DNA of 64,000 bases from Tsuneonella aeria (lineage in GTDB: Bacteria > Pseudomonadota > Alphaproteobacteria > Sphingomonadales > Sphingomonadaceae), in the NCBI RefSeq assembly GCF_009827495.1, contig NZ_WTZA01000001.1, forward strand, positions 1,810,001 through 1,874,000, read 5' to 3'. Both the position numbers and the translations under genes were made by a program. Within the stretch, counting starts at the first letter, position 1. Each line of letters begins with the position of its first letter. Shown here piece after piece: positions 17,404 to 26,112 of this stretch. The notes below the pieces were generated by a model, which was not told the origin of the DNA, searched no databases, and saw only the letters and a program-made list of their open reading frames with translations.

Positions 17404-19694
17404 GCCTTCTTCACCAGATCGCAGACGTGATGGGCGGTGATGTTCAGGGCAACCGCGCCATATTCCCCACCCCGGGCCATAGCGCGAAGGATCGCGGAAG
17501 CTGGGCGAGCATCGAGCCTGGTGCGCCGGACGGGCTCCTCGTTCATTGCAGCAACGCGGATGGCCGGACCGCGCTCGAGATAAAGGACCTTCTCCGTGAT
17601 CGCGGCATTCTCGCGCCGCTTAAGCGCCGTGACGATGTCATTCCGTGGCGTCCACCCGTTCGCGAGGTGCAGGTAGCCCCCAGTCATGCCGTGCGGCTGG
17701 CTGCCGGTCAGTCCGTTGTGGCGACCTTTGAATACTTCGGTTCGGACGGGGACCTCCTTTACCGCAAGCACCGGGTCGAGCCGGGGCGCGAGCGTCCAAA
17801 GGACTTCTTTTACGATCATCCCGACGGCAAAGGCGGCTGGCTCCCCAAGCGCGGATGCGAGCCGGTTCCTTATCGCCTGACTGACTTGATCGCAGCGCCA
17901 CGCGACGTTCCCATGTTCATGACGGAAGGCGAGGCAAAGGCCGATCGGCTGGCAAGCTGGGGCCTCCTCGCCACCTCTCACAAGGACTGGAAGAGCTTCG
18001 AATTCTCCGGATACGTGAAGGGTCGCACCGTGTTCATCCTTCCGGACAACGACGAGACCGGCCTCAGGCTGGCTCAGAGTGCTTTCGAGGCGGTCGAACG
18101 GGCGGAGGGCAAACCGCATTTGATCGAGCTCCCCGGCCTGCCCACTGGAGGTGACATTCTTGATTGGGGCGGAACTGCTGCGGAACTCGTCGCTCTTACC
18201 AAAGCTGCGGCGGCTCAACAGTCTCCGAGGCCGGAGCCAGTCGACCTCTGGCAGCACTACGGCGCGCCCGAGTTGCCACAAGGTCTTCTGCCCGAGAGCG
18301 TGGAACGCTTTGTCCGCTCTCATGCGGACATCATGGGCGTAGATCCCGCTGGCCTCGCCATGGCGACGCTGTGTGTCTGCGCCGCGACCATTCCTGACTC
18401 GATCAAGCTACAGGTGAAACGGCACGATCCGACTTGGTGCGAAAGCGCCCGGCTATGGGTCGGGCTCGTCGGGTCCCCGTCAATGAAGAAGACGCCGATC
18501 ATGAGCGCTGCGCTTCGTCCCCTGAAACGCATCGATGCAAACCTGATGCGGGCCTTCACAGAGAAGCGGCAGCAATACGACGCGCTGACGGCGAAGGAGC
18601 GCAAGGAAGCCGATCGACCGAAGCAGGAGCGCCGGATCATCTCGGACGCAACGGTCGAGGCCGCGCAGGAAGTTCTGCGTGATTCCCCGCGGGGAGTGCT
18701 CTCCGCCCAGGACGAGCTTTCCGGCTGGTTCGGCCAGATGGACAAGTACGCTCCCGGCAAGGGCTCGCAGGCGGACCGGGGGTTCTGGCTCCAGGCGTTC
18801 AATGGCGGGTCCTACAGCCTCAACCGCATTGCTCGCGGCGCGTCGTACATTCCGAACTGCTCGATCAGCCTGCTCGGTGGCATCCAGCCGGAGCCAATGC
18901 GTGCGATCGCCGGAGACACGCATGACGATGGCCTGGTCCAGCGCCTGCTGCCGGTGATCCTGCGCCCCGGAAAGGTTGGGCGCGACGTGCCGGCCGACGC
19001 CACGTTGACCGATTACGAGCGGCTCATCGAACGGCTGGAAGTCATGCGGCCGCCGGTACGCAGCGGACCGATCGGCTATGGCGACACGCCGTCACCTTTG
19101 AAGCTGAGCGATGCGGCACGGTCAGTGCGCGAAAGGCTGGAGCAGGAGCACCTGGATCTGGTCCGCGCGCTTGAATGCGTGTCACCGAAGCTCGCGGCCC
19201 ACTTCGGCAAGTATGACGGCCTGTTCGCCCGCCTGTGCGTGCTTTGGCATTGCGTCGACAACGCCGAGCAGTTGCATCCGCCAGCCGAGGTATCAGGCGA
19301 CACAGCGAACTGCGTTGCCGCTTTCATGGAGCAATTCCTGCGTCCGAGCGCGATCGCCTTCTATGCAGGCATTCTCGGGCTATCCGCTGGCCATGAGCAG
19401 CTGGTCGACCTGGCGTCGTGGATCGTCGGCACGGGCGTCCAGGAGGTGAAGGCTCGGGACGTCCAGAGTTCTTCGCAGTCGTTCCGCCACGTAACCGCGG
19501 ACGAAGTTCGGACGCTGTGTGAGAAGCTCGAGGCGTTTGGCTGGGGCGAATGGGCCGAGCCTGCGCCCAAGAGCAACAAGCCGCGCTTTCTCGTCAATCC
19601 ATTGGTCCACGAACGATTCGCCGATCGGGGCAAGGAAGAGATCGAGCGGCGCGCTGCCGCCCGTGAAATCATCAGGAGCACGCTATGCCGGTAA
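17400..19694 (+). CDS. DUF3987 replication protein (TOPRIM plus P-loop helicase-like)
   Basis: The 764-residue protein begins at an ATGA overlap. Its N-terminal third resembles phage and plasmid primases: a TOPRIM-like domain with MFMTEGEAKADRLASWG near residue 172 and FILPDNDETG near 216. The C-terminal half is a DUF3987 P-loop domain with Walker A GSPSMKKTP near residue 357, an acidic LSAQDELSGWFGQMD and FWLQAFNGGSY. Proteins of this layout serve as primase-helicases for replication of phages, satellites and integrative elements. No other replication gene is present, so this is probably the element's replication initiator. Confidence 0.85.
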   Translation: MSLLHQIADVMGGDVQGNRAIFPTPGHSAKDRGSWASIEPGAPDGLLVHCSNADGRTALEIKDLLRDRGILAPLKRRDDVIPWRPPVREVQVAPSHAVRLAAGQSVVATFEYFGSDGDLLYRKHRVEPGRERPKDFFYDHPDGKGGWLPKRGCEPVPYRLTDLIAAPRDVPMFMTEGEAKADRLASWGLLATSHKDWKSFEFSGYVKGRTVFILPDNDETGLRLAQSAFEAVERAEGKPHLIELPGLPTGGDILDWGGTAAELVALTKAAAAQQSPRPEPVDLWQHYGAPELPQGLLPESVERFVRSHADIMGVDPAGLAMATLCVCAATIPDSIKLQVKRHDPTWCESARLWVGLVGSPSMKKTPIMSAALRPLKRIDANLMRAFTEKRQQYDALTAKERKEADRPKQERRIISDATVEAAQEVLRDSPRGVLSAQDELSGWFGQMDKYAPGKGSQADRGFWLQAFNGGSYSLNRIARGASYIPNCSISLLGGIQPEPMRAIAGDTHDDGLVQRLLPVILRPGKVGRDVPADATLTDYERLIERLEVMRPPVRSGPIGYGDTPSPLKLSDAARSVRERLEQEHLDLVRALECVSPKLAAHFGKYDGLFARLCVLWHCVDNAEQLHPPAEVSGDTANCVAAFMEQFLRPSAIAFYAGILGLSAGHEQLVDLASWIVGTGVQEVKARDVQSSSQSFRHVTADEVRTLCEKLEAFGWGEWAEPAPKSNKPRFLVNPLVHERFADRGKEEIERRAAAREIIRSTLCR

Positions 19695-19946
19695 GTTGCT
19701 GTCAGGGGTCACGAGACCACATTCGATTTCAGGTCCTGACTCCCATCGGCACCAGCCGTCGTTCAGGCTTTCCGCCCTCAATATGAATACGCAGCCTAGT
19801 TGCTGTCAGATGCTGCTTGCGCGCACGAGATATAAAAAATTCTCGGCCCTCTCTCTTGCAGGAAATTCCCAAACGCATCGCGCGCGCAAGCAGCAACTAG
19901 CAGCATCTTCTTCGAGGCCCAGGCAAGACACGGTCGGGGCGGCGTA
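19695..19946. other. Repeat-rich spacer after the replication gene, candidate origin
   Basis: No gene is seen in these 252 bp. They hold a direct repeat gttgctgtcag (19695-19705 and 19799-19809), 14-base inverted arms (19812-19825 and 19882-19895) and, between the arms, a small AT-rich hairpin (cgaga, ten bases, tctcg). AT-richness, nested repeats and position beside the replication gene are what a replication origin would show. A regulatory site for the DUF5681 operon is the main alternative. Confidence 0.5.
19812..19895. repeat. 14-base inverted repeat around an AT-rich hairpin
   Basis: Arms tgctgcttgcgcgc (19812-19825) and gcgcgcaagcagca (19882-19895) are exact reverse complements separated by 56 bases. 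Within the loop, cgaga and tctcg flank an A/T-rich stretch. No T-tract follows the right arm, so a terminator is unlikely. Confidence 0.7.
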
Positions 19947-20390
19947 ATGACCCAGCCGCGAAAAAACGCGCCCACAACGCGAGGCCGGCCATTCGAACCC
20001 GGCAATCCAGGACGGCCGAAGGGTGCGCGCCATCGCACGACGCTCGCGATCGAGGCCTTGCTGGAAGGCGAGCACGAAAAGCTGACGCGGAAGGCCGTAG
20101 AGCTCGCACTCGGAGGGGACACGACCGCGCTGCGTCTTTGTCTCGAACGGCTGGCTCCCGCGCGCAAGGACGCGCCGGTCTCTGTCGAATTGCCGCGGAT
20201 CGAGAAACCTGCCGACGCCGTGGCGGCATCAGCGGCCCTCATCGAAGCCGTCAGCACCGGCGAGATTACGCCCGACGAAGCCGGTCGGGTGATGACACTC
20301 CTCACCGCGCACCGGACCATTCTCGAAACCGCCGAACTCGCAGCCCGCATTGCGGCGCTCGAGGAAGCACGTACCCCCAGAAGGAGCTAG
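19947..20390 (+). CDS. DUF5681 domain protein (often next to phage terminase genes)
   Basis: The 147-residue protein opens with the DUF5681 signature GRPFEPGNPGRPKGARHRTT, then helices (AIEALLEGEHEKLTRKAVELAL) and a C-terminal helical part. In prophages of alphaproteobacteria this domain commonly lies beside the large terminase and may be a small-terminase-like or DNA-binding protein; that is from memory. Here no large terminase follows. It starts a run of closely spaced plus-strand genes. Confidence 0.75.
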   Translation: MTQPRKNAPTTRGRPFEPGNPGRPKGARHRTTLAIEALLEGEHEKLTRKAVELALGGDTTALRLCLERLAPARKDAPVSVELPRIEKPADAVAASAALIEAVSTGEITPDEAGRVMTLLTAHRTILETAELAARIAALEEARTPRRS

Positions 20391-20392
20391 AC

Positions 20393-20626
20393 ATGTCCTC
20401 AATCTCAAATCGCCTCGGAAAGCTGGAGCGCGAGCAAGCCGCGTCAGGTGGATCACGACGTGTCGCCGACATGACGGACCGTGAATTGATTGCCGACATT
20501 CTCGAAGGCGAAGGGATTCCACCGACAGAGAAAGCGATCGACGAGCATCTGCGCCGTTTCAACGAAACTGGCGTTCTGCCCGGCCGTCCGGCTCAGCCTT
20601 TTGCAAGCAAGCCGGAGGGGAATTGA
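20393..20626 (+). CDS. Small hypothetical protein, paralogue-like to the next gene
   Basis: The 77-residue protein begins two bases after the DUF5681 stop, with AAGGAG just upstream of ATG 20393. Its N-terminus (SNRLGKLEREQA) resembles that of the next protein (EKRLAKLEHLA), suggesting a short coiled coil. The rest (MTDRELIADILEGEGIPPTE) is acidic and helical. Function unknown. Confidence 0.65.
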   Translation: MSSISNRLGKLEREQAASGGSRRVADMTDRELIADILEGEGIPPTEKAIDEHLRRFNETGVLPGRPAQPFASKPEGN

Positions 20627-20627
20627 A

Positions 20628-20897
20628 ATGAGCATGGAGAAGCGGCTCGCGAAACTGGAGCACCTCGCCCGTTCTTCGGCGCATTCCGACCGGGACCCGG
20701 GCGTCACTGAGAGCGACATGCGCCAGATTCGCGCGGTGGCCGCAACCGTTGGAAGCGCGTCCGAACTGGAGGCCTATCTCTCCACGCTCGAGCCCGCCAC
20801 TGACGGCGGTGTCATTTCCCTGGACGACCGTCGCCGCTCGGAGGCCACGCGGAAGGCATTCGCACGTGCAGTCTTTGAGGAAGTACACACTCGATAG
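20628..20897 (+). CDS. Small hypothetical protein (89 residues)
   Basis: ATG 20628 lies one base after the preceding stop, behind GGAGGGG. The protein starts with a coiled-coil-like MEKRLAKLEHLA similar to its neighbour, then an acidic helical region ending in RKAFARAVFEEVHTR. Unrecognised; probably part of the DUF5681 operon. Confidence 0.65.
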   Translation: MSMEKRLAKLEHLARSSAHSDRDPGVTESDMRQIRAVAATVGSASELEAYLSTLEPATDGGVISLDDRRRSEATRKAFARAVFEEVHTR

Positions 20898-20952
20898 GAC
20901 TGCGGTGGTGGGGTACCATGCCCAATTCACGGCAGCGGCAGGGAATGATGAA

Positions 20953-21318
20953 ATGAGGTTTCGATTGGTCAGCTTGATTGCTCTCGCTGCGCTGAGTCAG
21001 CCGGCGCTATCTCAAACGAAACTCTCGATCTTCAAGTCGGGCAATGATCTGCACTCCGCATGCGGAACCGACCTGAATGCGCCCACTGGCCTGATCGAGC
21101 ACGGTAACTGCATGGGCTATATTCAAGGCACGATGGACGCCTACATGACGTTTCGCGCTGAAACGAACCAGCCGAGTTGCTTCGCCGCAGGAGTAACGGG
21201 CGTGCAGGTGCGGGATCTAGTAGTGGCGCAATTGCGCGAGAATCCGCAGGAGAGGCATAACACTGCGGCTCGGCTGGTTGTGAAGGCGATCAGCCCGTTG
21301 ATCGTTCCCTGCGCATAA
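20953..21318 (+). CDS. Secreted Rap1a/Tai-like protein
   Basis: The 121-residue protein has a signal peptide (RLVSLIALAALSQPALSQ) and a small Cys-containing domain: LHSACGTD, HGNCMGYIQGTMDAYM, PSCF, and a C-terminal helix ending VPCA. The C-x-GYIxGxxDA pattern matches the Rap1a/Tai immunity-protein domain. Founding members protect against type VI amidase effectors, but many bacterial copies have no known role. In a phage-like element it could protect the envelope or act on superinfecting phage; that is speculation. Confidence 0.65.
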   Translation: MRFRLVSLIALAALSQPALSQTKLSIFKSGNDLHSACGTDLNAPTGLIEHGNCMGYIQGTMDAYMTFRAETNQPSCFAAGVTGVQVRDLVVAQLRENPQERHNTAARLVVKAISPLIVPCA

Positions 21319-21417
21319 GCTTGCCTTTCGGGCCGAAAAATGTTAGGTCCGCTGCATCCTAAGTGCCGTTGAACTCCCTCAGGCGCTTCCGAAGACCTTG
21401 GAAGCGGAGTTCATGCT

Positions 21418-21900
21418 GTGGCCGAATCCTGCGATCAGATAGAGCCGAACGGGGCGTTGCCGCCGATCGCTGCGGCGATAATTCGGAGTGCCGCCTCCGG
21501 CGACCTCGCGGCCCAGCGCCGCATACGGCAGGCTTGGTGCGATCGGCTCGATCCTGCCCGGCCGGCTGGCGCAAATGACGACATGATGGCCGCGAGCGGT
21601 CTCTTCGTCGCGCGCATGTGCGCAGCCAACGGCGACCATTCCGACGCACAGATGCTAGCAACGCTCCTGCTGACGGCAGGCGCCCGTCTGCATGACAGCG
21701 GTCGGGTCCCGCTCGGCTGGGAGTTCATCGCAGAGAGCCTCTCGCTCTATGAACGCATGTCCGCCGCAGGCGACGTAGAAGCCACTGACATCGTCGACGA
21801 TCTGGTTCCGACGCTCCCATGCGAGGTGGTGGCGCGCGCCCAGTTCTACGCCCGTCGTGAAAAGGAGGCGTCCGATGCGTCGACCAACCCTGAGGCTTAA
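21418..21900 (+). CDS. Hypothetical helical protein (160 residues)
   Basis: GTG 21418 is taken as start because no in-frame ATG precedes the conserved-looking region. The sequence is helical with TPR-like spacing (IIRSAASGDLAAQRRI, RMCAANGDHSDAQMLATLLLTAGARL, SLSLYERMSAAGDVEATDIV). No family is recognised. The next small gene starts inside its end, so the two are likely co-translated. Confidence 0.65.
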   Translation: MAESCDQIEPNGALPPIAAAIIRSAASGDLAAQRRIRQAWCDRLDPARPAGANDDMMAASGLFVARMCAANGDHSDAQMLATLLLTAGARLHDSGRVPLGWEFIAESLSLYERMSAAGDVEATDIVDDLVPTLPCEVVARAQFYARREKEASDASTNPEA

Positions 21901-22033
21901 GAAGCGCCAGCCGCTGCCCGCTGACCACGATACGATCGTGGCGAGCGCCTTGGTAGCAAGCAACGCAGCCGGTTTCTTCGGACTGCGCAGGCGCGAGCCG
22001 ACCGTTCGTATCGCAGAAGGAGCGCCCGAATGA
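21875..22033 (+). CDS. Small basic protein (52 residues) with a strong ribosome site
   Basis: ATG 21875 is preceded at optimal distance by AAAGGAGG (21861-21868), the clearest Shine-Dalgarno site in the element. The 52-residue product is basic (MRRPTLRLKKRQPLP, FGLRRREPTVRIAEG). It overlaps the gene before by 26 bases and the gene after by ATGA at 22030. The family is unknown, but expression is well supported. Confidence 0.65.
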   Translation: MRRPTLRLKKRQPLPADHDTIVASALVASNAAGFFGLRRREPTVRIAEGAPE

Positions 22034-22824
22034 CCGCTCGCCAGCCCCAGTCAGCGGCCGAGGCTAGAATGCTCGCTCTGCCTGCCGGGCTTTTCGACAT
22101 GCGGCATCCCGGTCGCTTCCCAGCACCCGCCCCCGCGGCGGACTTGGCGTCTGCCACTCCCGGGCTTGGCACGCCGCTCTCGCCCGCACCGCAAGCCTTC
22201 GTTTGGGGAAGCGGTGGCAAGCGCATGTCGCCCGAAGATATCGAGATCGCGCGCCACCTCGCGGCTCAGGAGATCGAGGAAGCGGGCAGCACGGCTCCCG
22301 TCGGGCACTGGCTTCAAGGGGCTGCGCGCGCCCTCGGCGGTATAACCGGTGCGCTCGAAATGCGCCGGGCCGATCGCGCCGCAGCGCAGAACGCCGAGCG
22401 GCAGAGGGTTGTCGCTCAGGCGCTATCGACGGGCTCCAAGCTGGACGACGGCTCCGATCCGGTTGCCGCGGCCTTGCTCGACCCTCAGTTGCAGCGGGCC
22501 GGACTCGCCGCGCTCGAGGCTCGCACTCCCAAGCCGGTCGAACCGGTGATTCAGCGTGCGAACAACGGTGACATCATCGGCCTGAATCCGATGACCGGTG
22601 AGGTGATGTTCACCCGTCCCGATCCGAACCCGAAGCCGGTGCTCAACTGGCAGAAGGTCGACAACGGCGACGGCACGTTCACCTTCATGCCGTTCGATGC
22701 GGAGGGGCCCGTCAGCGGTGCTGCTGCGCCTTCTCTGCCCACCGCGCCAGTGGGCAAGCTCACTCCGATTACCGAAGGAGGACCGACGCAACCCGCGTCG
22801 GATAGGTTTCCCGGTGGGAGTTAG
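22030..22824 (+). CDS. Phage-like structural or ejection-associated protein
   Basis: The 264-residue protein starts at ATGA 22030. It has an Ala/Pro-rich N-terminus, a helical middle (QLRAALEMRRADRAAAQNAE-like) and a region NNGDIIGLNPMTGEVMFTR followed by NPKPVLNWQKVDNGDGTFTFM, a beta-repeat style seen in phage virion proteins. It is directly followed by a lytic transglycosylase domain in the +1 frame, so the two may form one split ejection protein. Identification as virion-associated is inferred from context. Confidence 0.6.
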   Translation: MTARQPQSAAEARMLALPAGLFDMRHPGRFPAPAPAADLASATPGLGTPLSPAPQAFVWGSGGKRMSPEDIEIARHLAAQEIEEAGSTAPVGHWLQGAARALGGITGALEMRRADRAAAQNAERQRVVAQALSTGSKLDDGSDPVAAALLDPQLQRAGLAALEARTPKPVEPVIQRANNGDIIGLNPMTGEVMFTRPDPNPKPVLNWQKVDNGDGTFTFMPFDAEGPVSGAAAPSLPTAPVGKLTPITEGGPTQPASDRFPGGS

Positions 22825-23206
22825 CGCGAGCACCCTCGATGCAGTCACGGCGCACGGCGAGAGCCGCAATCGCGACTACATCAACGGCAGGCCGGTCACC
22901 TCACCGGCTGGCGCACGGTTCGCCATGCAGGTGATGCCTGAGACAGCGCGCGACCCCGGCTTTGGTCTTCGTCCTGCCAATCCGAATGATCCCGCCGACA
23001 TGAACCGGCTCGGGCGCGAATATCGAGCCGAGATGCAGCGGCGCTATGGCGGCGACCTGCGCAAGATGTGGGCCGCCTACAACATGGGACCGGGGGCGTT
23101 CGACAGGTTGCTCGCGCGTCACGGTGAACATGGCTGGTTCGCGAATGCTCCGCCCGAAACCCGCAAATACATTTCCGGCAATCTCGCCACCCTAAGGAAT
23201 CGCTGA
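22814..23206 (+). CDS. Lytic transglycosylase domain protein, start uncertain
   Basis: A goose-lysozyme/SLT-like fold is clear: catalytic Glu in AHGESRN, RFAMQVMPETARDPGFGL, and AAYNMGPGAFDRLL. Such proteins cut peptidoglycan so that phage DNA can pass the wall. GTG 22814 overlaps the end of the preceding gene; GGAGG at 22777-22781 is too far away to be its ribosome site, and the frame stays open upstream to ATG 22697. A frameshift joining it to the preceding protein is possible. It overlaps the next ATG by one base. Confidence 0.75.
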   Translation: MGVSASTLDAVTAHGESRNRDYINGRPVTSPAGARFAMQVMPETARDPGFGLRPANPNDPADMNRLGREYRAEMQRRYGGDLRKMWAAYNMGPGAFDRLLARHGEHGWFANAPPETRKYISGNLATLRNR

Positions 23207-26112
23207 TGGCACAGGCACGCGACGAGGCAGGTAACGTCTGGGAGGTGGACGCCCAGGGCAATCCCATTCGGCTGGTCCAGCCGGCGCAACAGCGGGGCGC
23301 TCCGGAACCGGTAACGGTGGGTCGCCCGAACCCCGCTGCGCCCTATGAGGCCCCCAAAGCGGCCGCGGATCTTGCCAACACGCAAGGGGCAATCGCTGAC
23401 CGGACGGCGGACAACCAGCGCGCCGATACCCAGCTGGCAGGAGAGCTCTACTCGAAGGGCCTGCGCGTCGGCGCGAATGGCCAGATCGAGCCGATCCCCG
23501 GGTGGGTGAAGCCTGGCGAAGCGGCTGGCGGAGCCGGAGCGCTGACGGCGGAGATGCGCGGCGCTGCGATGAATCAGTATGGCACCCTGGCCAACCTTGC
23601 GGCTGGGGTGAACGATCTTCGCACCCAGTTCGACACCAACTTCAAGGGCCGCAATCCACTCGAAGGTGCCGGGGCCTACGTGCCGTTCATTCGCGAGCAG
23701 GACCGGGTGTTCAACGATCGCTCCGGGTCGCTCACCGCATTCATCGCAACGGCGCTGGGGCTAACCGGGCAGCAGTTCAACACGCCAGCGGAGCAGAAGC
23801 TGTTCATCCAGAGCATTCTTCCGACCGCCGGAGATACCGATGGCCAGATCCAAGCCAAGTTGAAGACGCTCGAGGAATTGATCGGTTCGGCCCGCACCAA
23901 GGGGCGCTCAATGCTCGGGCTCACGGATCAGAACGATCCGCTTCTTGCGGACGCCCGCTTCCAGACCTTCCTCAACCGCACTGGCGGAGGCGGAGGCGGC
24001 GGCGACGGCATTCCTCCGCCGAAAGCTGCGGGCGGCGGCGCCACCGAGGGCAGCATGCTGATTCCGCCGGAAATGCAGGCGGCGCATGAAGCATACCTGC
24101 GCGACAACTGGGGCAAATTGACGCCGGAAGGTTACGCCGCATTCCGTGCGCAACTCGATCGCCGGTATGGATTCGAACCGCGCCTCGACGCCTACCGGGC
24201 CATCGTGCCTGACCTCAACGCGAGGGCGGCTCAAGGCGGTGCGCCGAACGGATTGAACATCCCGGCCGTCAATCGCGAGCTCACCGAGACCGAGCAGGTG
24301 CGCAACAATATCGTCAGCTCAGCCCCGGGCGCGTTCGTCGCCGGCGTCGCCAATGCGGGTGGCTTCGGTATTCCCAACGCGATCTTGCGCGACCAGATGG
24401 CTGCTCTGCGGGAGGAAAGCCCCACCGCTTCGATGCTGGGCGAAGTCGTTGGCGGCGTCAGCGGCGCGATTACGGGTGGCGCAGCCGTCGGTGGGCTGGC
24501 CGGCCGCTACGGTTTGACCGGCGTGGCAAGCAAGGCTGCCCCGCTGGGCGATCTCGCCTACGGCACCGTCTACGGCGCCACCGAGAACCCCGACGACCCG
24601 CTCTTGGGGGCCGTCATGGGGGCAGGCGGCGCGGTGGCAGGCAATGTCATCGGCAGCCAAGTCGGGAAGCGTCTGCCCGGCGCGTTTGGCCCAAAGCGCC
24701 CTGCCGACGCCCTGAGCCGCGGAGAGCGGGCCGTCTACAATGCGGTGGGCGATATCGACCCCGTCGTAGTTGCGTTGACCCAAGCCGATCAGCTTGGCGT
24801 GCCAGCGACGATCGCCGACGTTTCGCCCGCCGCGAACACTCTCACCGGCGCGGCAATCCGGCGCTCGCCCAATGCGGCCGGCAGTGCGCGCGAGACGCTA
24901 TTTCGCCGGGGCCAGGGGCAATACGACCGCTTCCTCGGGGCGGTGGAGCGCGACCTGGGCCCGATCGAGAACATCCCGCAACGCAGTGAGGATCTGATCG
25001 GTCAGGCCCGCACCGCGGCTGGCCCGCTCTACGAAGCAGCCTATTCGGCGCCTGGGGCTTCGGTGTTCCGGATCGACGATCTTCTATCGCGGCCGTCGAT
25101 GTCCAAGGCGCTCGACAACGCCGTGAGGATCGCACGCGAAGAGGGGCGCGATCCTGTTCAACTCGGCTTCGTATTCGACGACGCGGGCAATGCCACTATG
25201 ATCCGCCAGCCGTCATGGCAGACGATCGACTACGTAAAACGCGGACTCGATGACGTCGTGGAAGGTTACCGCGACAAGACCACGGGCAAGCTCGTGCTGG
25301 ATGACGAGGGCCGCGCGGTGAACGACACGCTGCGGGAACTGCTCAAGCGGGCGGACACTGCCAATCCCGACTATGCCGCCGCCCGCGCCGCCTACGCCGG
25401 TCCAGCCGCCGAGCGGGATGCGATGCGTCGTGGCCAGAACGCCATGCGCATGTCGCCTGATCAGCTCAGCGTGAATGTCGCCAATGCCTCGACATCCCAG
25501 GTCGAACAGATGCGCCTCGGTTTTCAGTCCGCGCTCGGCGAGCAGGCGGGGCGGTATCGCAACAGCGCGAATCCGTTCAACAGCGTGCTGAACACCCCGG
25601 CGATGGAGCAGCGGCTGGCAACGATGTACGCCGACAGTCCTGACGCCGATATCGCCCGGCTGTTACTTCAGCGTGACCTCGAGGGGCAGCTGGCAGGCTC
25701 GACGAACCGGCTGGTCGGCAATTCGCTCACGGCAGAGCGCCAAGTCGCTGACGAGGCATTTGGGCAACAGAGCTTGGGCGGAACCATGCTTCAAGGTGCG
25801 CTTGAGACGGCCGTCACCGGTGCGCCGGTCGCCACCGCGCTTCGGGCCGGTGCTGGACGCGGCCTTACGGGTGCAATCCGCGATTACCGGGCGTTGGGCC
25901 TGGGTCGGCGAGCGACCGAACTTGCGGACCAGATCGTGCCCCTCACCCTGAACGATGCGCCTGCCACCGCTGCAGCTGGCCTGCGAGACATCAAGGATCG
26001 GGCGGACGCTTACGACATCATCCTTGAGGAGCTGATGAAGTCCGCGTCTGAGCGCGCCGGACACATTGGGGCGGGAACGACCGCGGTAATTGCGTCAGAG
26101 CTGGCGCGCTAG
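23206..26112 (+). CDS. Large phage ejection/internal virion-like protein (968 residues)
   Basis: The largest gene of the element. The N-terminal third is helical and ends in a Gly-rich linker near residue 265. Residues about 375-500 are hydrophobic glycine-zipper-like segments (GAFVAGVANAGGFGIPN, MLGEVVGGVSGAITGGAAVGG, GAVMGAGGAVAGNVIGS) able to enter membranes. The C-terminal half is long and helical. Size, domain order and location after a transglycosylase resemble the internal or ejection proteins of podophages that build a channel through the cell envelope. No sequence signature is decisive, and no capsid genes accompany it. Confidence 0.65.
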   Translation: MAQARDEAGNVWEVDAQGNPIRLVQPAQQRGAPEPVTVGRPNPAAPYEAPKAAADLANTQGAIADRTADNQRADTQLAGELYSKGLRVGANGQIEPIPGWVKPGEAAGGAGALTAEMRGAAMNQYGTLANLAAGVNDLRTQFDTNFKGRNPLEGAGAYVPFIREQDRVFNDRSGSLTAFIATALGLTGQQFNTPAEQKLFIQSILPTAGDTDGQIQAKLKTLEELIGSARTKGRSMLGLTDQNDPLLADARFQTFLNRTGGGGGGGDGIPPPKAAGGGATEGSMLIPPEMQAAHEAYLRDNWGKLTPEGYAAFRAQLDRRYGFEPRLDAYRAIVPDLNARAAQGGAPNGLNIPAVNRELTETEQVRNNIVSSAPGAFVAGVANAGGFGIPNAILRDQMAALREESPTASMLGEVVGGVSGAITGGAAVGGLAGRYGLTGVASKAAPLGDLAYGTVYGATENPDDPLLGAVMGAGGAVAGNVIGSQVGKRLPGAFGPKRPADALSRGERAVYNAVGDIDPVVVALTQADQLGVPATIADVSPAANTLTGAAIRRSPNAAGSARETLFRRGQGQYDRFLGAVERDLGPIENIPQRSEDLIGQARTAAGPLYEAAYSAPGASVFRIDDLLSRPSMSKALDNAVRIAREEGRDPVQLGFVFDDAGNATMIRQPSWQTIDYVKRGLDDVVEGYRDKTTGKLVLDDEGRAVNDTLRELLKRADTANPDYAAARAAYAGPAAERDAMRRGQNAMRMSPDQLSVNVANASTSQVEQMRLGFQSALGEQAGRYRNSANPFNSVLNTPAMEQRLATMYADSPDADIARLLLQRDLEGQLAGSTNRLVGNSLTAERQVADEAFGQQSLGGTMLQGALETAVTGAPVATALRAGAGRGLTGAIRDYRALGLGRRATELADQIVPLTLNDAPATAAAGLRDIKDRADAYDIILEELMKSASERAGHIGAGTTAVIASELAR

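Noticed and set aside
19519..19947. Plus-strand frame spanning the end of the replication gene and the repeat region
   Set aside because: It is out of frame with the DUF3987 gene and crosses the inverted repeats. Its composition is not protein-like.
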